Assembly (NCBI RefSeq): GCF_003590855.1
Contig: NZ_QYUP01000120.1
Span: forward strand, 1-64,000
From: Massilia cavernae
GTDB lineage: Bacteria > Pseudomonadota > Gammaproteobacteria > Burkholderiales > Burkholderiaceae_D
Direction: 5' to 3'
Length of the DNA stretch: 64,000 nt
Part shown: positions 47,019-58,305 of the stretch, piece by piece
Numbering within the stretch: position 1 is the first letter of the stretch
Layout: every line of letters begins with the position of its first letter
Notes under the pieces: generated by a model
What the model was told of the DNA's origin: nothing
Database searches by the model: none
What the model saw: only the letters and a program-made list of their open reading frames with translations
Made by a program: the position numbers and the translations under genes

Positions 47019-47459
47019 GTGGACAAGCGACTCACCGTTTTGGAAACGCGTTTCGACGCGATCTTGCCGACCCTTGCAACGAAGGGCGACCTGGCGGAGT
47101 TGCGCGGCGCAACGAAGGCTGACCTGGCGGAGTTGCGCGGCGAGATGGCGCTTGGATTCGAACGCAACCGCGCCGACATGGCTGCCCTGTCCGAAAAACT
47201 ACACCTGGACATGAATGACAGTTCCTCCAAGCTACACCAGGAGATGAACAAGATGTTCCAGCGTCTCCTCCTCTGGATGATCGGTATTTGGCTTACCTCC
47301 AGCCTGGCCATTTTCGGCGGCACGCTCGCCATCATGGACACGATGCTCGACGGCCTGCGCGACGATATCAGGCAGGTGAAGGCAGCCGTGGTTTCCGATG
47401 CAAGGCAAGCGCCCGCGGCCGTTCCCGCACAGGCGCCGCTCAGTACCGGGCCCGGCTGA
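47019..47459 (+). CDS. Small coiled-coil membrane protein (DUF1640/CCDC90-like appearance)
   Basis: This 146-residue protein begins with GTG after GGAGTAGGA. A helical, heptad-like region contains a duplicated block (KGDLAELRGATKADLAELRGEMALGFERN split into two repeats near residues 22-41). A transmembrane helix (about 85-105) and an Ala/Pro-rich tail follow. The pattern of repeated ADLAELRGE ahead of a membrane helix is common in small phage- or island-linked proteins of unknown role. An amber codon upstream in the same frame suggests the protein was once about 30 residues longer. Confidence 0.6.
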   Translation: MDKRLTVLETRFDAILPTLATKGDLAELRGATKADLAELRGEMALGFERNRADMAALSEKLHLDMNDSSSKLHQEMNKMFQRLLLWMIGIWLTSSLAIFGGTLAIMDTMLDGLRDDIRQVKAAVVSDARQAPAAVPAQAPLSTGPG

Positions 47460-47663
47460 ACGCGCCTGTCGTACGCGATCCACGCCGCCGTTCGTTGTAA
47501 AAAAACTGACTCATTAACTTAGGACTGGATCGGCCGCAGTTGTTCAAGGCGCTGGTCATTACGCTGTTCGGCTCGGAGTGACAATTCAGACAGCGTTGCA
47601 TCAATCCGCGCAATTCGCACGCGCGGTTGGCGGCATTCGTCGGATGACTGCTTCCTGAACCAA

Positions 47664-48755
47664 TCACGCTGGGGAGCGTTCCGATTGCTGTAGATGTACA
47701 CCTACAGAGGCCTTAAGCAGCTCCGCATGGTCATAAATGTCATCGACAGAAGAAAGCGGAATTCGTTCTTCTTCTTTCTCCGCATTGAAAACCCCGAGAC
47801 AAAGCTTCTCGGCATTGTTAAAGCGAAGTCGGCAAATCGGCTTTCGATTATTATCATCGAGAAGAATGGCGCAGTACGACTGGGCGTCGCGCATGTGCAC
47901 TCGCTTGGGACTTACGGTTTCACGTAGGATCGCGCGTACAATATGGAATCCTTCTACCTCTTCTGGAGTCGTGATAATTTGCGACTCCGTTGGGTCGCTT
48001 GCCGGCTCGACTAGCTGTGCGGGCATTGAGGTACTGGGCTCAAGTGCCATCGCTCCCTTGAGACGATCGTTGATGCGCTCACTTACGAGTTGGTCGAACG
48101 CACGTTTGGTTATGGCAGTAAATTGATCCTTCAATGCCGACGTGAATCGCTTACTCCCGCAAATTTCGGAGGATACTAAGCGAACGAAGTCTTCCGACGG
48201 ATTCATTATCCAATCCGACAGTTTGTTCTGGATCGCCCGTGTGTACTTAAGCTCGTTTGCGGTCGTAAGGATCGTATCAACATCAAAAGCGGTTTTTGCG
48301 AATTTTTTTAGTTCATCGATGTCGCGGTCCTTAAAATCGAGAATGTTAAACTCGAAGAATGGTGTGCGATCCATCTTGTTCGGCTCTTCAAGGTCAGTGA
48401 AGAACCTGTAAACCAAGCCATTCGTTAGAACACCAAAGCGGGCCGACGTTACGTGGAAATAGCGGAATAACTGGCCGGCATGATCGACACTCAAGTCGCC
48501 ACCGGACCGTTTGCACTCGAAAAGCATGATAGGTTTACCCTCGCGAAGAATCGCGTAGTCGACCTTCTCACCTTTCTTCATCCCGATATCAGCCACCAGT
48601 TCGGGGGTAACTTCATTCGGATCGAAAACGTTATAACCCAGCGCGTGAATGAACGGCATGATCATTGCGTTCTTTGTCGCCTCCTCCGTTTGGATCATGT
48701 CTTTAGTCGCCTGAATACGACCACCGAGGGCACGCAATTGATCGATTAAGTCCAT
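47664..48755 (-). CDS. Type I restriction enzyme R-subunit N-terminal-like protein (PD-(D/E)XK nuclease fold)
   Basis: This 363-residue protein has an HSDR_N_2-type domain: KVDYAILREGKP with D66 and FECKRSG with E80 and K82 make a complete PD-(D/E)XK active site. Helicase, specificity and methylase genes are absent, so it is not a working type I system. Stand-alone proteins of this sort are common and uncharacterised; defence or repair roles are possible. The gene is visibly AT-richer than its neighbours and lies in an otherwise decayed stretch, which points to horizontal gain. ATG 48755 gives the usual start MDLIDQLRALGGRI. Confidence 0.8.
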   Translation of the reverse strand: MDLIDQLRALGGRIQATKDMIQTEEATKNAMIMPFIHALGYNVFDPNEVTPELVADIGMKKGEKVDYAILREGKPIMLFECKRSGGDLSVDHAGQLFRYFHVTSARFGVLTNGLVYRFFTDLEEPNKMDRTPFFEFNILDFKDRDIDELKKFAKTAFDVDTILTTANELKYTRAIQNKLSDWIMNPSEDFVRLVSSEICGSKRFTSALKDQFTAITKRAFDQLVSERINDRLKGAMALEPSTSMPAQLVEPASDPTESQIITTPEEVEGFHIVRAILRETVSPKRVHMRDAQSYCAILLDDNNRKPICRLRFNNAEKLCLGVFNAEKEEERIPLSSVDDIYDHAELLKASVGVHLQQSERSPA

Positions 48756-48908
48756 TTTTTTCCCCGAGAAGGATTGATGTCTGGAGAATTCTACGCTTCG
48801 TTCCTTCGGGAAATCTACCGAATTGTTGCACAATCGGCATTGAGCACAGGTCCTTGATCGAAATCAATACACGGACTCAGATGTCGTGGCAGTAACGAAT
48901 GAGGGGAT

Positions 48909-48980
48909 GAGCGCCCAGCGCAGCCGCTTGAGGATCTCCGGCAGCCGGTAAGGCTTTGACACGAAGGCGAATTCGTCGAT
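48909..48980 (-). pseudogene. Remnant of a receiver-domain gene
   Basis: The minus-strand frame 48864-49091 contains DEFAFVSKPYRLPEILKRLR, which matches the last strand and helix of a response-regulator receiver (conserved Lys-Pro, then hydrophobic L-P-E-I-L-x-x-L-R). No phosphoacceptor region precedes it. It reads as the degraded tail of a receiver or hybrid-kinase gene. The rest of the 380-bp gap 48756-49135 shows no gene. Confidence 0.5.
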
Positions 48981-49135
48981 GTCGCCCTGCTGCTCGTAGT
49001 ATGGATGAGCTAGCTGTTCAGGACGCTTGGGCGTCAATCGTGCGACGTGGAAATGCGCTGCGGAGGGCGCGTGCCCGGCCGGGAGTGTCATTGTTGGCCC
49101 GGCGCTGGTACAATAGCAGGCTGCAACATGCGTGT

Positions 49136-49210
49136 GTCGCCATAGTACAATGGATAGTACAAGGTCCTCCTAAGACTTAGATGCAGGTTCGATTCCTGCT
49201 GGCGACACCA
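49136..49210 (+). tRNA. tRNA-Arg (anticodon CCT)
   Basis: The acceptor stem GTCGCCA (49136-49142) pairs with TGGCGAC (49200-49206), with discriminator A and an encoded CCA. The anticodon stem AGGTC/GACTT encloses the loop CTCCTAA, so the anticodon is CCT and reads AGG. The T arm is GCAGG-TTCGATT-CCTGC. All arms fold, and no island integrase is seen next to it. Confidence 0.95.
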
Positions 49211-49246
49211 GTTGTTCCTTCCCCCGCCCCGCACCGGTACACATCT

Positions 49247-51148
<1,902 letters not shown>

Positions 51149-51166
51149 ACAACCGACGGGAGAGCC

Positions 51167-51904
51167 ATGCCACCGAAAGACCAGCAGCCCGGAACCGCCG
51201 CCGTCATGGCGGACGCCGGGCGCGGGGCCGCCGACGCCCCGTTGTTGAACCGCGCCGCCTGGGCGCGCATCCTTCCCTTCCTGACCTATCTCTTTTTCCT
51301 CCTGGTCGCCGACCTGCTCGCGCGATTCGGATGGCATGCCGACGACCTGAGATGGCTGTATGCCGTCAAGATCGGTGCCGTCATGCTGATGCTGTTCCTG
51401 TTCCGAAAACACTACACCGAGCTGTACGACGCAAGCCTGGGCGCGCGCGCCGCGATCGTTGCGCTGGTCACCGGCGCAGTGGTGCTGGTGCTGTGGATCA
51501 GCCTGGATGCGGACTGGATGGCGGTCGGTTCGGCGCCCGGCTTCAAGCCGGTGACCGATGGCCGCATCGACTGGCTGATGGTGGCGGTGCGCATCTTCGG
51601 CGCCGCGCTGGTGGTGCCCGTGATGGAAGAATTGTTCTGGCGCTCATTCCTGATGCGGTGGATCGAAACGCCCGATTTCGAGAGGCTTGACCCTTCGCAG
51701 GTGAAATGGAAGGGCTTCGCGATTACCGTTTTATTGTTCGGCTTCGAGCACAATCTCTGGTTGGCGGGCATGGTCGCCGGCGCGGCTTATAATCTTTTAT
51801 ATGTCCGGCACCGGTCGTTGTGGTCGCCGATCTTAGCCCATGCTTTGACAAACGGCCTGCTGGGCGTGTGGATTGTTTACACCGGTAGCTGGAATTACTG
51901 GTAG
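51167..51904 (+). CDS. CAAX prenyl protease-related membrane protein (exosortase-associated type)
   Basis: This 245-residue protein has about seven transmembrane segments and the CPBP/CAAX-protease motifs E154-E-L-F-W-R, FGFEHNLW and a final HALTN. It resembles the CAAX protease-related family that accompanies exosortase/PEP-CTERM and exopolysaccharide loci; as I recall it is classed with that system. No exosortase is in the window, but sugar-nucleotide genes follow directly, in agreement with such a locus. It may process a membrane anchor or be a scaffold only. Confidence 0.8.
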   Translation: MPPKDQQPGTAAVMADAGRGAADAPLLNRAAWARILPFLTYLFFLLVADLLARFGWHADDLRWLYAVKIGAVMLMLFLFRKHYTELYDASLGARAAIVALVTGAVVLVLWISLDADWMAVGSAPGFKPVTDGRIDWLMVAVRIFGAALVVPVMEELFWRSFLMRWIETPDFERLDPSQVKWKGFAITVLLFGFEHNLWLAGMVAGAAYNLLYVRHRSLWSPILAHALTNGLLGVWIVYTGSWNYW

Positions 51905-51976
51905 CCGACAGGCCATGGGGGCGCAAACTGCTGAAGTCTCATGGCCATAACGTAGCAATTTCATTGGAGTGAAGTT

Positions 51977-52936
51977 TTGAACAAACCACGCATTTTCGTC
52001 GCCGGCCACAAGGGGCTGGTAGGTTCCGCCATCGTCCGCGTGCTGGAGCGCCAGGGCGGCGCCGACATCGTCACTCGAAGCCGCGCCGAACTGGAACTGA
52101 CCGACCAGGCCCAGGTCCGCGAATTCTTCCGCAGCGAGCGCATCGACCAGGTCTACCTGGCCGCCGCCAAGGTGGGCGGCATCCACGCCAACAATACCTA
52201 TCCGGCCGAGTTCATCTACGACAACATGATGGTGCAGGCCAACGTGGTGCACGAAGCGTGGAAGAGCGGCGTGCAGAAGCTGTTGTTCCTCGGCTCGTCC
52301 TGCATCTACCCGCGCCTGGCCGGGCAGCCGATCCGCGAGGAATACCTGATGAGCGGCGCGCTGGAGCCGACCAACGAGCCGTACGCGATGGCCAAGATCG
52401 CCGGCATCAAGCTGTGCGAGAGCTACAACCGCCAGTACGGCACCGACTACCGCAGCGTGATGCCGACCAACCTGTACGGTCCGGGCGACAACTACCACCC
52501 TGAAAACAGCCACGTGATCCCGGCCCTGATCCGGCGCTTCCATGTAGCGAAGGTCAATGCCGCACCGGAAGTGGTGATCTGGGGCAGCGGGCGGCCGATG
52601 CGCGAATTCCTGTACGTCGACGACATGGCCGAGGCCAGCGTGCATGTGATGCAGCTCGACCGCGAGACCTACGGCGCCAACACCGACCCGATGAACTCGC
52701 ACATCAACGTCGGCACCGGCCAGGATGTCACCATCGCCGAGCTGGCTGGGCTGGTAGGCAAGGTGGTCGGTTACCAGGGCAGCATCGTGTTCGACGCCAG
52801 CAAGCCCGACGGCACGCCGCGCAAACTGCTCGACGTGGCCAAGCTGCGCGGCCTTGGCTGGAGCGCGAAAACCACGCTGGCCGACGGCCTCGGCAGCGCC
52901 TACGGTGCGTTTCGCGCGACCCTGGACGAGCGTTAA
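51977..52936 (+). CDS. fcl: GDP-L-fucose synthase
   Basis: This 319-residue extended SDR has the NADP site [13 protein letters not shown] (9-21), catalytic S108 in FLGSSCIYP, and Y136/K140 in [10 protein letters not shown], all in the usual places. It converts GDP-4-keto-6-deoxymannose to GDP-L-fucose for surface polysaccharide. The partner Gmd, which makes its substrate, is not in the window. The start is TTG 51977, preceded by GGAGTGAAG; the product begins [13 protein letters not shown] as expected. Confidence 0.9.
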   Translation: MNKPRIFVAGHKGLVGSAIVRVLERQGGADIVTRSRAELELTDQAQVREFFRSERIDQVYLAAAKVGGIHANNTYPAEFIYDNMMVQANVVHEAWKSGVQKLLFLGSSCIYPRLAGQPIREEYLMSGALEPTNEPYAMAKIAGIKLCESYNRQYGTDYRSVMPTNLYGPGDNYHPENSHVIPALIRRFHVAKVNAAPEVVIWGSGRPMREFLYVDDMAEASVHVMQLDRETYGANTDPMNSHINVGTGQDVTIAELAGLVGKVVGYQGSIVFDASKPDGTPRKLLDVAKLRGLGWSAKTTLADGLGSAYGAFRATLDER

Positions 52937-53044
52937 GAAGCAGCCGGGCGCGGCGCTGCGGCTCGTGTCCGCAAAAAACACGCCGCGCTGCTCGACTGTC
53001 GGTTTAAAATATCATTTTTTTTAACGTTCGACAGAAGGTCAGCT

Positions 53045-54154
53045 ATGCCGACGATTTACCTGGTTGCGGGCGCCCGCCCTAATTTCATGAAGATCGCGCC
53101 GATCGTGCGCGCGCTCCAGGCACAGGATGCATTGTCGTTCAAGATCATCCACACCGGCCAGCATTACGACCGCGACATGAACGAGGTGTTCTTCGAGGAG
53201 CTGGGCATTCCGCAGCCTGACGTGTTCATGGCCGCCGGCGGCGGCAGCCACGCCCAGCAGACCGCCAAGATCATGGTCGGCTTCGAGGAACTGTGCGTGG
53301 CCGAGCGCCCCGCCGCGGTGCTGGTTGTCGGCGACGTCAATTCGACGCTGGCCTGCTCGATCGTCGCCAAGAAGCTGAATATCCCGGTGGCCCACGTCGA
53401 AGCGGGGCTGCGCAGCGGCGACATGACGATGCCCGAGGAGATCAACCGCCTCGTCACCGACAGCATCTCCGACTGGTTCTTCGTCACCGAGCCGGCTGCG
53501 CTGGAGCACCTCAGGCGCGAAGGCAAGCCGGACGACGCGGTCCACTATGTCGGCCACGTGATGGTCGATAACGTGCTGTACCAGGCCGACAAGCTGGCCC
53601 ACACCGACACCAGCGGCTTCGAGACCGCGTCCTTCAAGGCGGCGCGGGTCGAAGCGAAGCAGCGCTACGGCGTGGTCACGCTGCACCGCCCGAGCAATGT
53701 CGACGACGCGGAAAACTTCGCCCGCATCGGCGGCGCGCTGCGCGAGATATCCCGGGAACTGCCGCTGATCTTCCCGGTGCACCCGCGCACCCGCGCCAAC
53801 CTGGACAAGTTCGGCATCGACCTGGGCCCGAACGTCGCGCTGGCCGGCCCGCAGGCCTACATGGCCTTCCTCAACCTGTGGAAGGACGCGGCGGTGGTGC
53901 TGACCGACAGCGGCGGCCTGCAGGAAGAGACCACCGCGCTGGGTGTGCCTTGCGTGACGATTCGCGAGAATACCGAGCGCCCGGTCACGGTCGACGAAGG
54001 TTCCAACGTGCTGGCCGGGACCGACCCGGAAAAAATCCTGCTCGAAGCGCGCAAGGTGCTGCGCGGCGAAGGCAAGACCGGTCGCCGCCCGCACCTGTGG
54101 GACGGCAAGGCGGCCGAGCGCATCGTCGCGATCCTGGCGCGGCGTATCGCATGA
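53045..54154 (+). CDS. wecB: UDP-N-acetylglucosamine 2-epimerase, non-hydrolysing
   Basis: This 369-residue enzyme interconverts UDP-GlcNAc and UDP-ManNAc, a precursor of surface glycans. Family motifs are [12 protein letters not shown] at the N-terminus, [10 protein letters not shown] near residue 37, [19 protein letters not shown] and [17 protein letters not shown]. Length and motifs are normal. It lies in the polysaccharide block between fcl and galE. Confidence 0.93.
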   Translation: MPTIYLVAGARPNFMKIAPIVRALQAQDALSFKIIHTGQHYDRDMNEVFFEELGIPQPDVFMAAGGGSHAQQTAKIMVGFEELCVAERPAAVLVVGDVNSTLACSIVAKKLNIPVAHVEAGLRSGDMTMPEEINRLVTDSISDWFFVTEPAALEHLRREGKPDDAVHYVGHVMVDNVLYQADKLAHTDTSGFETASFKAARVEAKQRYGVVTLHRPSNVDDAENFARIGGALREISRELPLIFPVHPRTRANLDKFGIDLGPNVALAGPQAYMAFLNLWKDAAVVLTDSGGLQEETTALGVPCVTIRENTERPVTVDEGSNVLAGTDPEKILLEARKVLRGEGKTGRRPHLWDGKAAERIVAILARRIA

Positions 54155-54209
54155 GCGGCCCGGCGCTGGCAAGGTGCCGCAGCGGGTTTATCGGACAATT
54201 GGAAAACAG

Positions 54210-55208
54210 ATGAAGATATTGGTCACAGGCGGCATCGGCTACATCGGCTCGCATACCTGCGTCGAGCTGCTGGGCGCGGGGCACGAAGTGGTCGTCTACG
54301 ATAACCTGTCGAATGCCGACAAGGCGGTCGGCCGGCGGGTCGAACAGATCACCGGCAGGAAGATCGAATTCGTCGAGGGCGACATCCGCGACCGCGCCGC
54401 GATGGAGGCTGCGTTTTCCGCGCACGCGGTGGAGGCGGTGATCCACTTCGCAGGACTGAAGGCGGTGGGCGAATCGGTGGCGCAGCCGCTGCGCTACTAC
54501 GACAACAACGTCTACGGCAGCGTGGTGCTGTTCGAGACCATGGCCAAATTCAATGTGAAAACCGTGGTGTTCTCGTCGTCGGCCACCGTCTACGGCGACC
54601 CGGCCAGCGTGCCGATCCGGGAAGACTTCCCGCTGTCTGCCACCAATCCCTACGGCCGCAGCAAGCTGATGATCGAGGAAATCCTGCGCGACGTCGCCGT
54701 GGCCGACCCGCAGTGGCGGATCGCGCTGCTGCGCTACTTCAACCCGGTCGGCGCGCACGAAAGCGGCCTGATCGGTGAAGAGCCAAGCGGCATCCCCAAC
54801 AACCTGGTGCCCTACATCGCCCAAGTGGCCGAGGGCCGGCGCGAATTCCTGTCGGTCTACGGCGGCGATTACCCGACCCCGGACGGCACCGGCATGCGCG
54901 ACTACATCCACGTGGTGGACCTGGCCATCGGGCACGTCAAGACACTCAGCAAGCTGGCGACAGCTCCCGGCGTAGTTACATACAATTTAGGCACCGGGCA
55001 CGGTAACTCCGTTCTGGAAATGGTACGCGCTTTCGAGCAGGCTTGCGGCAAGCCCATTCCTTACAAGATCGTCGACCGCCGTCCCGGCGACATCGCCAAA
55101 TGTTATGCCGACCCGTCCCGCGCGCAAACCGAGCTGGGCTGGAAAGCCGAACGCACCATCGCGCAGATGTGCGCCGACGCATGGCGGTACCAGTCAACGC
55201 CGAAGTAA
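54210..55208 (+). CDS. galE: UDP-glucose 4-epimerase
   Basis: This 332-residue extended SDR has NAD site [12 protein letters not shown] (6-17), [18 protein letters not shown] and the active-site [11 protein letters not shown] (Y-x-x-x-K). It interconverts UDP-Glc and UDP-Gal, feeding galactose units into exopolysaccharide. ATG 54210 was chosen over an in-frame start at 54174 because it begins at the nucleotide-binding strand. The next gene is 16 bp downstream. Confidence 0.93.
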   Translation: MKILVTGGIGYIGSHTCVELLGAGHEVVVYDNLSNADKAVGRRVEQITGRKIEFVEGDIRDRAAMEAAFSAHAVEAVIHFAGLKAVGESVAQPLRYYDNNVYGSVVLFETMAKFNVKTVVFSSSATVYGDPASVPIREDFPLSATNPYGRSKLMIEEILRDVAVADPQWRIALLRYFNPVGAHESGLIGEEPSGIPNNLVPYIAQVAEGRREFLSVYGGDYPTPDGTGMRDYIHVVDLAIGHVKTLSKLATAPGVVTYNLGTGHGNSVLEMVRAFEQACGKPIPYKIVDRRPGDIAKCYADPSRAQTELGWKAERTIAQMCADAWRYQSTPK

Positions 55209-55224
55209 CAGTGAGGATGCGTCA

Positions 55225-56373
55225 ATGAAAGCCATGATTCTCGCAGCGGGCAAGGGAACACGCGTGCGCCCGCTCACCTACGATTTGCCAAAACCTATGA
55301 TTCCCTTGCTGGGCAAGCCGGTGATGGCCTACCTGGTCGAACACCTGGCCAAGTACGGCATCACGGAAATCATGGTCAACGTCAGCTACCTGCACGACAA
55401 GATCGAGGAGTACTTCGGCGAGGGCCACCGGTTCGGTGTGCAGATCGGCTATTCATTTGAAGGTTATACCAACAACGTCGGTGTCGTGGTGCCGCAGCCG
55501 ATCGGGTCGGCAGGCGGGCTCAAGAAAATCCAGGAATTCGGCGGCTTCTTCGACGAAACCACCATCGTGCTGTGCGGCGACGCCGTCATCGACCTCGACA
55601 TCAAGTCGGCCCTGTTCGAACACCGCCGCAAGGGCGCGCTGGCCTCGGTCATCACGCGCGAGGTGCCGTGGGATAAGGTATCGAACTACGGTGTGGTGGT
55701 CACCGACAAGGACGGGCGCATCACCCAGTTCCAGGAAAAGCCCAGCAAGCAGGAGGCGCTGTCGAACTTCATCAGCACCGGCATCTACATCTTCGAACCC
55801 GAAGTGATCGACCTGATCCCGTCCGGCGTCACCTTCGACATCGGCTCCCAGCTGTTCCCGCTGATGGCCGAACGCGGGCTGCCTTTCTATGCTCAGAAAC
55901 GCCCGTTCAACTGGCTCGACATCGGCAGCGTGGCCGACTACTGGTCGGTGCTGCAGGACGTGCTGAAGGGTGAAGTGGCGCACATGGACGTGCCCGGCAT
56001 CCAGGTCGAGGACGAGGTCTGGGTCGGGCTCAACACCAGCATCGACTGGAACGGCACCGTGATCAAGGGCCCGGTTTACATCGGCTCGGGCTGCCGCATC
56101 GAACCAGGCGTGACGATCATCGGCCCGACCTGGATCGGGCATGGCAGCCACATCTGTGAAGGGGCCGAAGTGGTGCGCAGCGTGTTGTTCGAGTACACGA
56201 GGGTGTTGCACGATGTAACGTTGCATGAAATGATAGTGTTCAAGGATTATAGTGTCGACCGCGCAGGTGAAATGAAACATAGCTCGGAGTACTCGTCCGA
56301 AGAGTGGATCAATGCGCGCGACCGCCGCCGCCACCGGCGCAGCGGGGGCGAGTTCGCTTTTGTTGCGAAATAG
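55225..56373 (+). CDS. Sugar-1-phosphate nucleotidyltransferase with left-handed beta-helix (GDP-mannose pyrophosphorylase-like)
   Basis: This 382-residue enzyme has an N-terminal nucleotidyltransferase domain (MKAMILAAGKGTRVRPLT and KPMIPLLGKP, residues 1-33) and a C-terminal hexapeptide-repeat helix (about 270-350; VYIGSGCRIEPGVTIIGP). It is closest to NDP-sugar synthases of the ManC2/GMPP type. The exact sugar is uncertain, and mannose- or glucose-1-phosphate are both possible. The last 30 residues are arginine-rich. It precedes manC in the same operon. Confidence 0.8.
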   Translation: MKAMILAAGKGTRVRPLTYDLPKPMIPLLGKPVMAYLVEHLAKYGITEIMVNVSYLHDKIEEYFGEGHRFGVQIGYSFEGYTNNVGVVVPQPIGSAGGLKKIQEFGGFFDETTIVLCGDAVIDLDIKSALFEHRRKGALASVITREVPWDKVSNYGVVVTDKDGRITQFQEKPSKQEALSNFISTGIYIFEPEVIDLIPSGVTFDIGSQLFPLMAERGLPFYAQKRPFNWLDIGSVADYWSVLQDVLKGEVAHMDVPGIQVEDEVWVGLNTSIDWNGTVIKGPVYIGSGCRIEPGVTIIGPTWIGHGSHICEGAEVVRSVLFEYTRVLHDVTLHEMIVFKDYSVDRAGEMKHSSEYSSEEWINARDRRRHRRSGGEFAFVAK

Positions 56374-56394
56374 GAATTATATAAAAGGGAACGT

Positions 56395-57813
56395 ATGAAA
56401 ATTTATCCAGTCATCCTCTCCGGCGGCGCCGGCACCCGTTTGTGGCCGCTCTCGCGCGCGGTGCTGCCGAAGCAGCTGCTCCCACTGGTGACCGACCGCA
56501 CCATGCTGCAAGAGACGGCGCTGCGGGTGAAGGACTGGCCGGAGCTGATGGCGCCGCTGGTGGTCTGCGGCAATGACCACCGCTTCATGGTGGCCGAACA
56601 GATGCGCGAAGCCGGCATCACGCCGCTGGGCATCCTGCTGGAGCCGGCCGGGCGCAACACCGCGCCGGCGGTGGCCGCGGCCGCCAACTACCTGAAGGCG
56701 ATCGATCCACAGGCGGTGATGCTGGTGTTGCCGGCCGACCACGTCATCAAGGACGCCAAGGCCTTCGCCACCGCCGTCTCGCGCGCCGCCAATACGGTGC
56801 GCGACGGCGCCCTGGCCACCTTCGGCATCGTGCCGACCGCGCCGGAAACGGGCTATGGCTACATCCGCCGCGGCGCCTCGGTCAGCGGCGCCGACGACTG
56901 CTACAAGGTCGAACGCTTCGTCGAAAAGCCAGACCGCGAAACCGCCGAGGGCTTTGTCGCCGACGGCGACTACTACTGGAACAGCGGCATGTTCCTGTTC
57001 CGCGCCGAGACCTACCTGGCCGAACTGGGGCAGTTTCGCCCTGAAATCGCCAGCGCCGCCGAAGCGGCGGTGCGCCTGGGCTACCGCGACCTCGATTTCT
57101 GCCGCCTGGACGAAGCCGCCTTTGCCGGCAGCCCGTCCGATTCGATCGACTACGCCGTGATGGAGCGTACCGCGCATGCGGTGGTGGTGCCGGCCGATAT
57201 CGGCTGGAGCGACGTCGGCTCGTGGTCGGCGCTGTGGGAAGTGCAGCAGCGCGACGCCGACGGCAACGTGCAGCGCGGCGACGTCTACCTCGACGGCGTG
57301 TCGAACTCGCTGGTGCGCGCCGAGAGCCGCATCGTGGCCGTGGTCGGCGTGTCCGACCTGGTGGTGGTGGAAACCCCGGATGCGGTACTGGTGGCGCACA
57401 AGGACCAGGTCCAGCGCGTCAAGCAGGTGGTCGACCACCTGAAGTCGAAGGAACGCACCGAGCACCTGCACCACACCAAGGTCTACCGTCCGTGGGGCTA
57501 CTACGAGGGCATCGACGCCGGCGACCGCTTCCAGGTCAAGCGCATCTGCGTCAAGCCGGGCGAGAAACTGTCGCTGCAAATGCACCACCACCGTGCCGAA
57601 CACTGGGTGGTCGTCAGCGGCACCGCGCGCGTCACCTGCGGCGAAAAGGTCAGCCTGCTGGCCGAAAACGAATCGACCTACATCCCGATCGGCATGAACC
57701 ACCGCCTGGAAAACCCAGGCAAGGTGCCGCTGCACATCATCGAAGTGCAGTCGGGCAGCTATCTGGGCGAGGACGACATCGTCCGCTTCGAGGATATCTA
57801 CAAGCGCTCCTGA
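56395..57813 (+). CDS. manC: Mannose-1-phosphate guanylyltransferase / mannose-6-phosphate isomerase
   Basis: This 472-residue bifunctional enzyme has an N-terminal GDP-mannose pyrophosphorylase domain (LSGGAGTRLWPLSR at 7-20; EKPDRETAEGFV; WNSGMFLFRA) and a C-terminal type II isomerase cupin (about 345-465; RPWGYYEG, PGEKLSLQMHHHRAEHW). It makes GDP-mannose, the precursor that Gmd and Fcl turn into GDP-fucose, so it ties this block together. A strong terminator follows, ending the polysaccharide operon. Confidence 0.93.
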   Translation: MKIYPVILSGGAGTRLWPLSRAVLPKQLLPLVTDRTMLQETALRVKDWPELMAPLVVCGNDHRFMVAEQMREAGITPLGILLEPAGRNTAPAVAAAANYLKAIDPQAVMLVLPADHVIKDAKAFATAVSRAANTVRDGALATFGIVPTAPETGYGYIRRGASVSGADDCYKVERFVEKPDRETAEGFVADGDYYWNSGMFLFRAETYLAELGQFRPEIASAAEAAVRLGYRDLDFCRLDEAAFAGSPSDSIDYAVMERTAHAVVVPADIGWSDVGSWSALWEVQQRDADGNVQRGDVYLDGVSNSLVRAESRIVAVVGVSDLVVVETPDAVLVAHKDQVQRVKQVVDHLKSKERTEHLHHTKVYRPWGYYEGIDAGDRFQVKRICVKPGEKLSLQMHHHRAEHWVVVSGTARVTCGEKVSLLAENESTYIPIGMNHRLENPGKVPLHIIEVQSGSYLGEDDIVRFEDIYKRS

Positions 57814-57826
57814 GCGCCCCGTCAAC

Positions 57827-57850
57827 AAGAGGCTTCGGCCTCTTTTTTTT
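57827..57850 (+). terminator. Intrinsic terminator of the polysaccharide block
   Basis: Stem AAGAGGC/GCCTCTT with TTCG loop (57827-57844), followed by a run of T residues, 14 nt after the manC stop. Confidence 0.92.
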
Positions 57851-57861
57851 CGGGCCTGGTG

Positions 57862-57987
57862 ATGATCGGCGACATTGGCGGCGTGACCGGCGTGTACAGC
57901 CTGCCGGCGGCGCGGCCGCTCAAGGTGGGCAATTTCGACGCGCGCGCGGCCGGGCAGGGCGCCACGGCGCCGGGCGCGGTGCAGTAG
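57862..57987 (+). CDS. Possible 41-residue protein or gene remnant
   Basis: ATG 57862 to TAG 57985-57987 encodes MIGDIGGVTGVYSLPAARP and 22 more residues. I recognise nothing. GC content and codon look resemble coding DNA, yet no ribosome site precedes it and it starts right behind a terminator. It may be the broken end of a former gene. Confidence 0.25.
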   Translation: MIGDIGGVTGVYSLPAARPLKVGNFDARAAGQGATAPGAVQ

Positions 57988-58217
57988 GAGGCGCAGGAGC
58001 CGCCGGAAGAAGAGGACGGCGGCGACAAGGAAAGCGAGGACCGCAGGACGATGCGGCCGAAGCCGACACCGGTTGCAAAATCGCCACAGGTGTTACCGAC
58101 GGCTAACGAATTCGCTCGCGTCCTGGCCATGCGGGCCGGGTAGCGTGCTACTATATTGACATGCAGTAAAGTGCAAACGAACAACAATAAAAACAGCCTG
58201 AGTAGTTGGTTGTTTTG

Positions 58218-58244
58218 CAAAACCCGCCCAGGCGGGTTTTTTTT
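58218..58244 (+). terminator. Orphan intrinsic terminator
   Basis: Stem AAACCCGCC/GGCGGGTTT (58220-58228 and 58231-58239) followed by eight T residues. No annotated gene on the plus strand ends just before it. It may end a short RNA beginning after TACTAT (about 58149-58154). Confidence 0.8.
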
Positions 58245-58305
58245 CGCGTGCGACTCGCCCGCTGCCCTACACTGAGATTATTGTTAGCCGACAGCGGTGA
58301 CGAAG

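Noticed and set aside
47519-47701. 60-residue minus-strand frame next to the nuclease gene
   Set aside because: It overlaps the end of the nuclease gene, has no convincing ribosome site and shows no family resemblance.
49136-49210. tRNA-Arg as the attachment site of an integrated element
   Set aside because: No integrase gene, no duplicated tRNA 3' end, and the odd-composition stretch lies on the 5' side of the tRNA rather than the usual 3' side.
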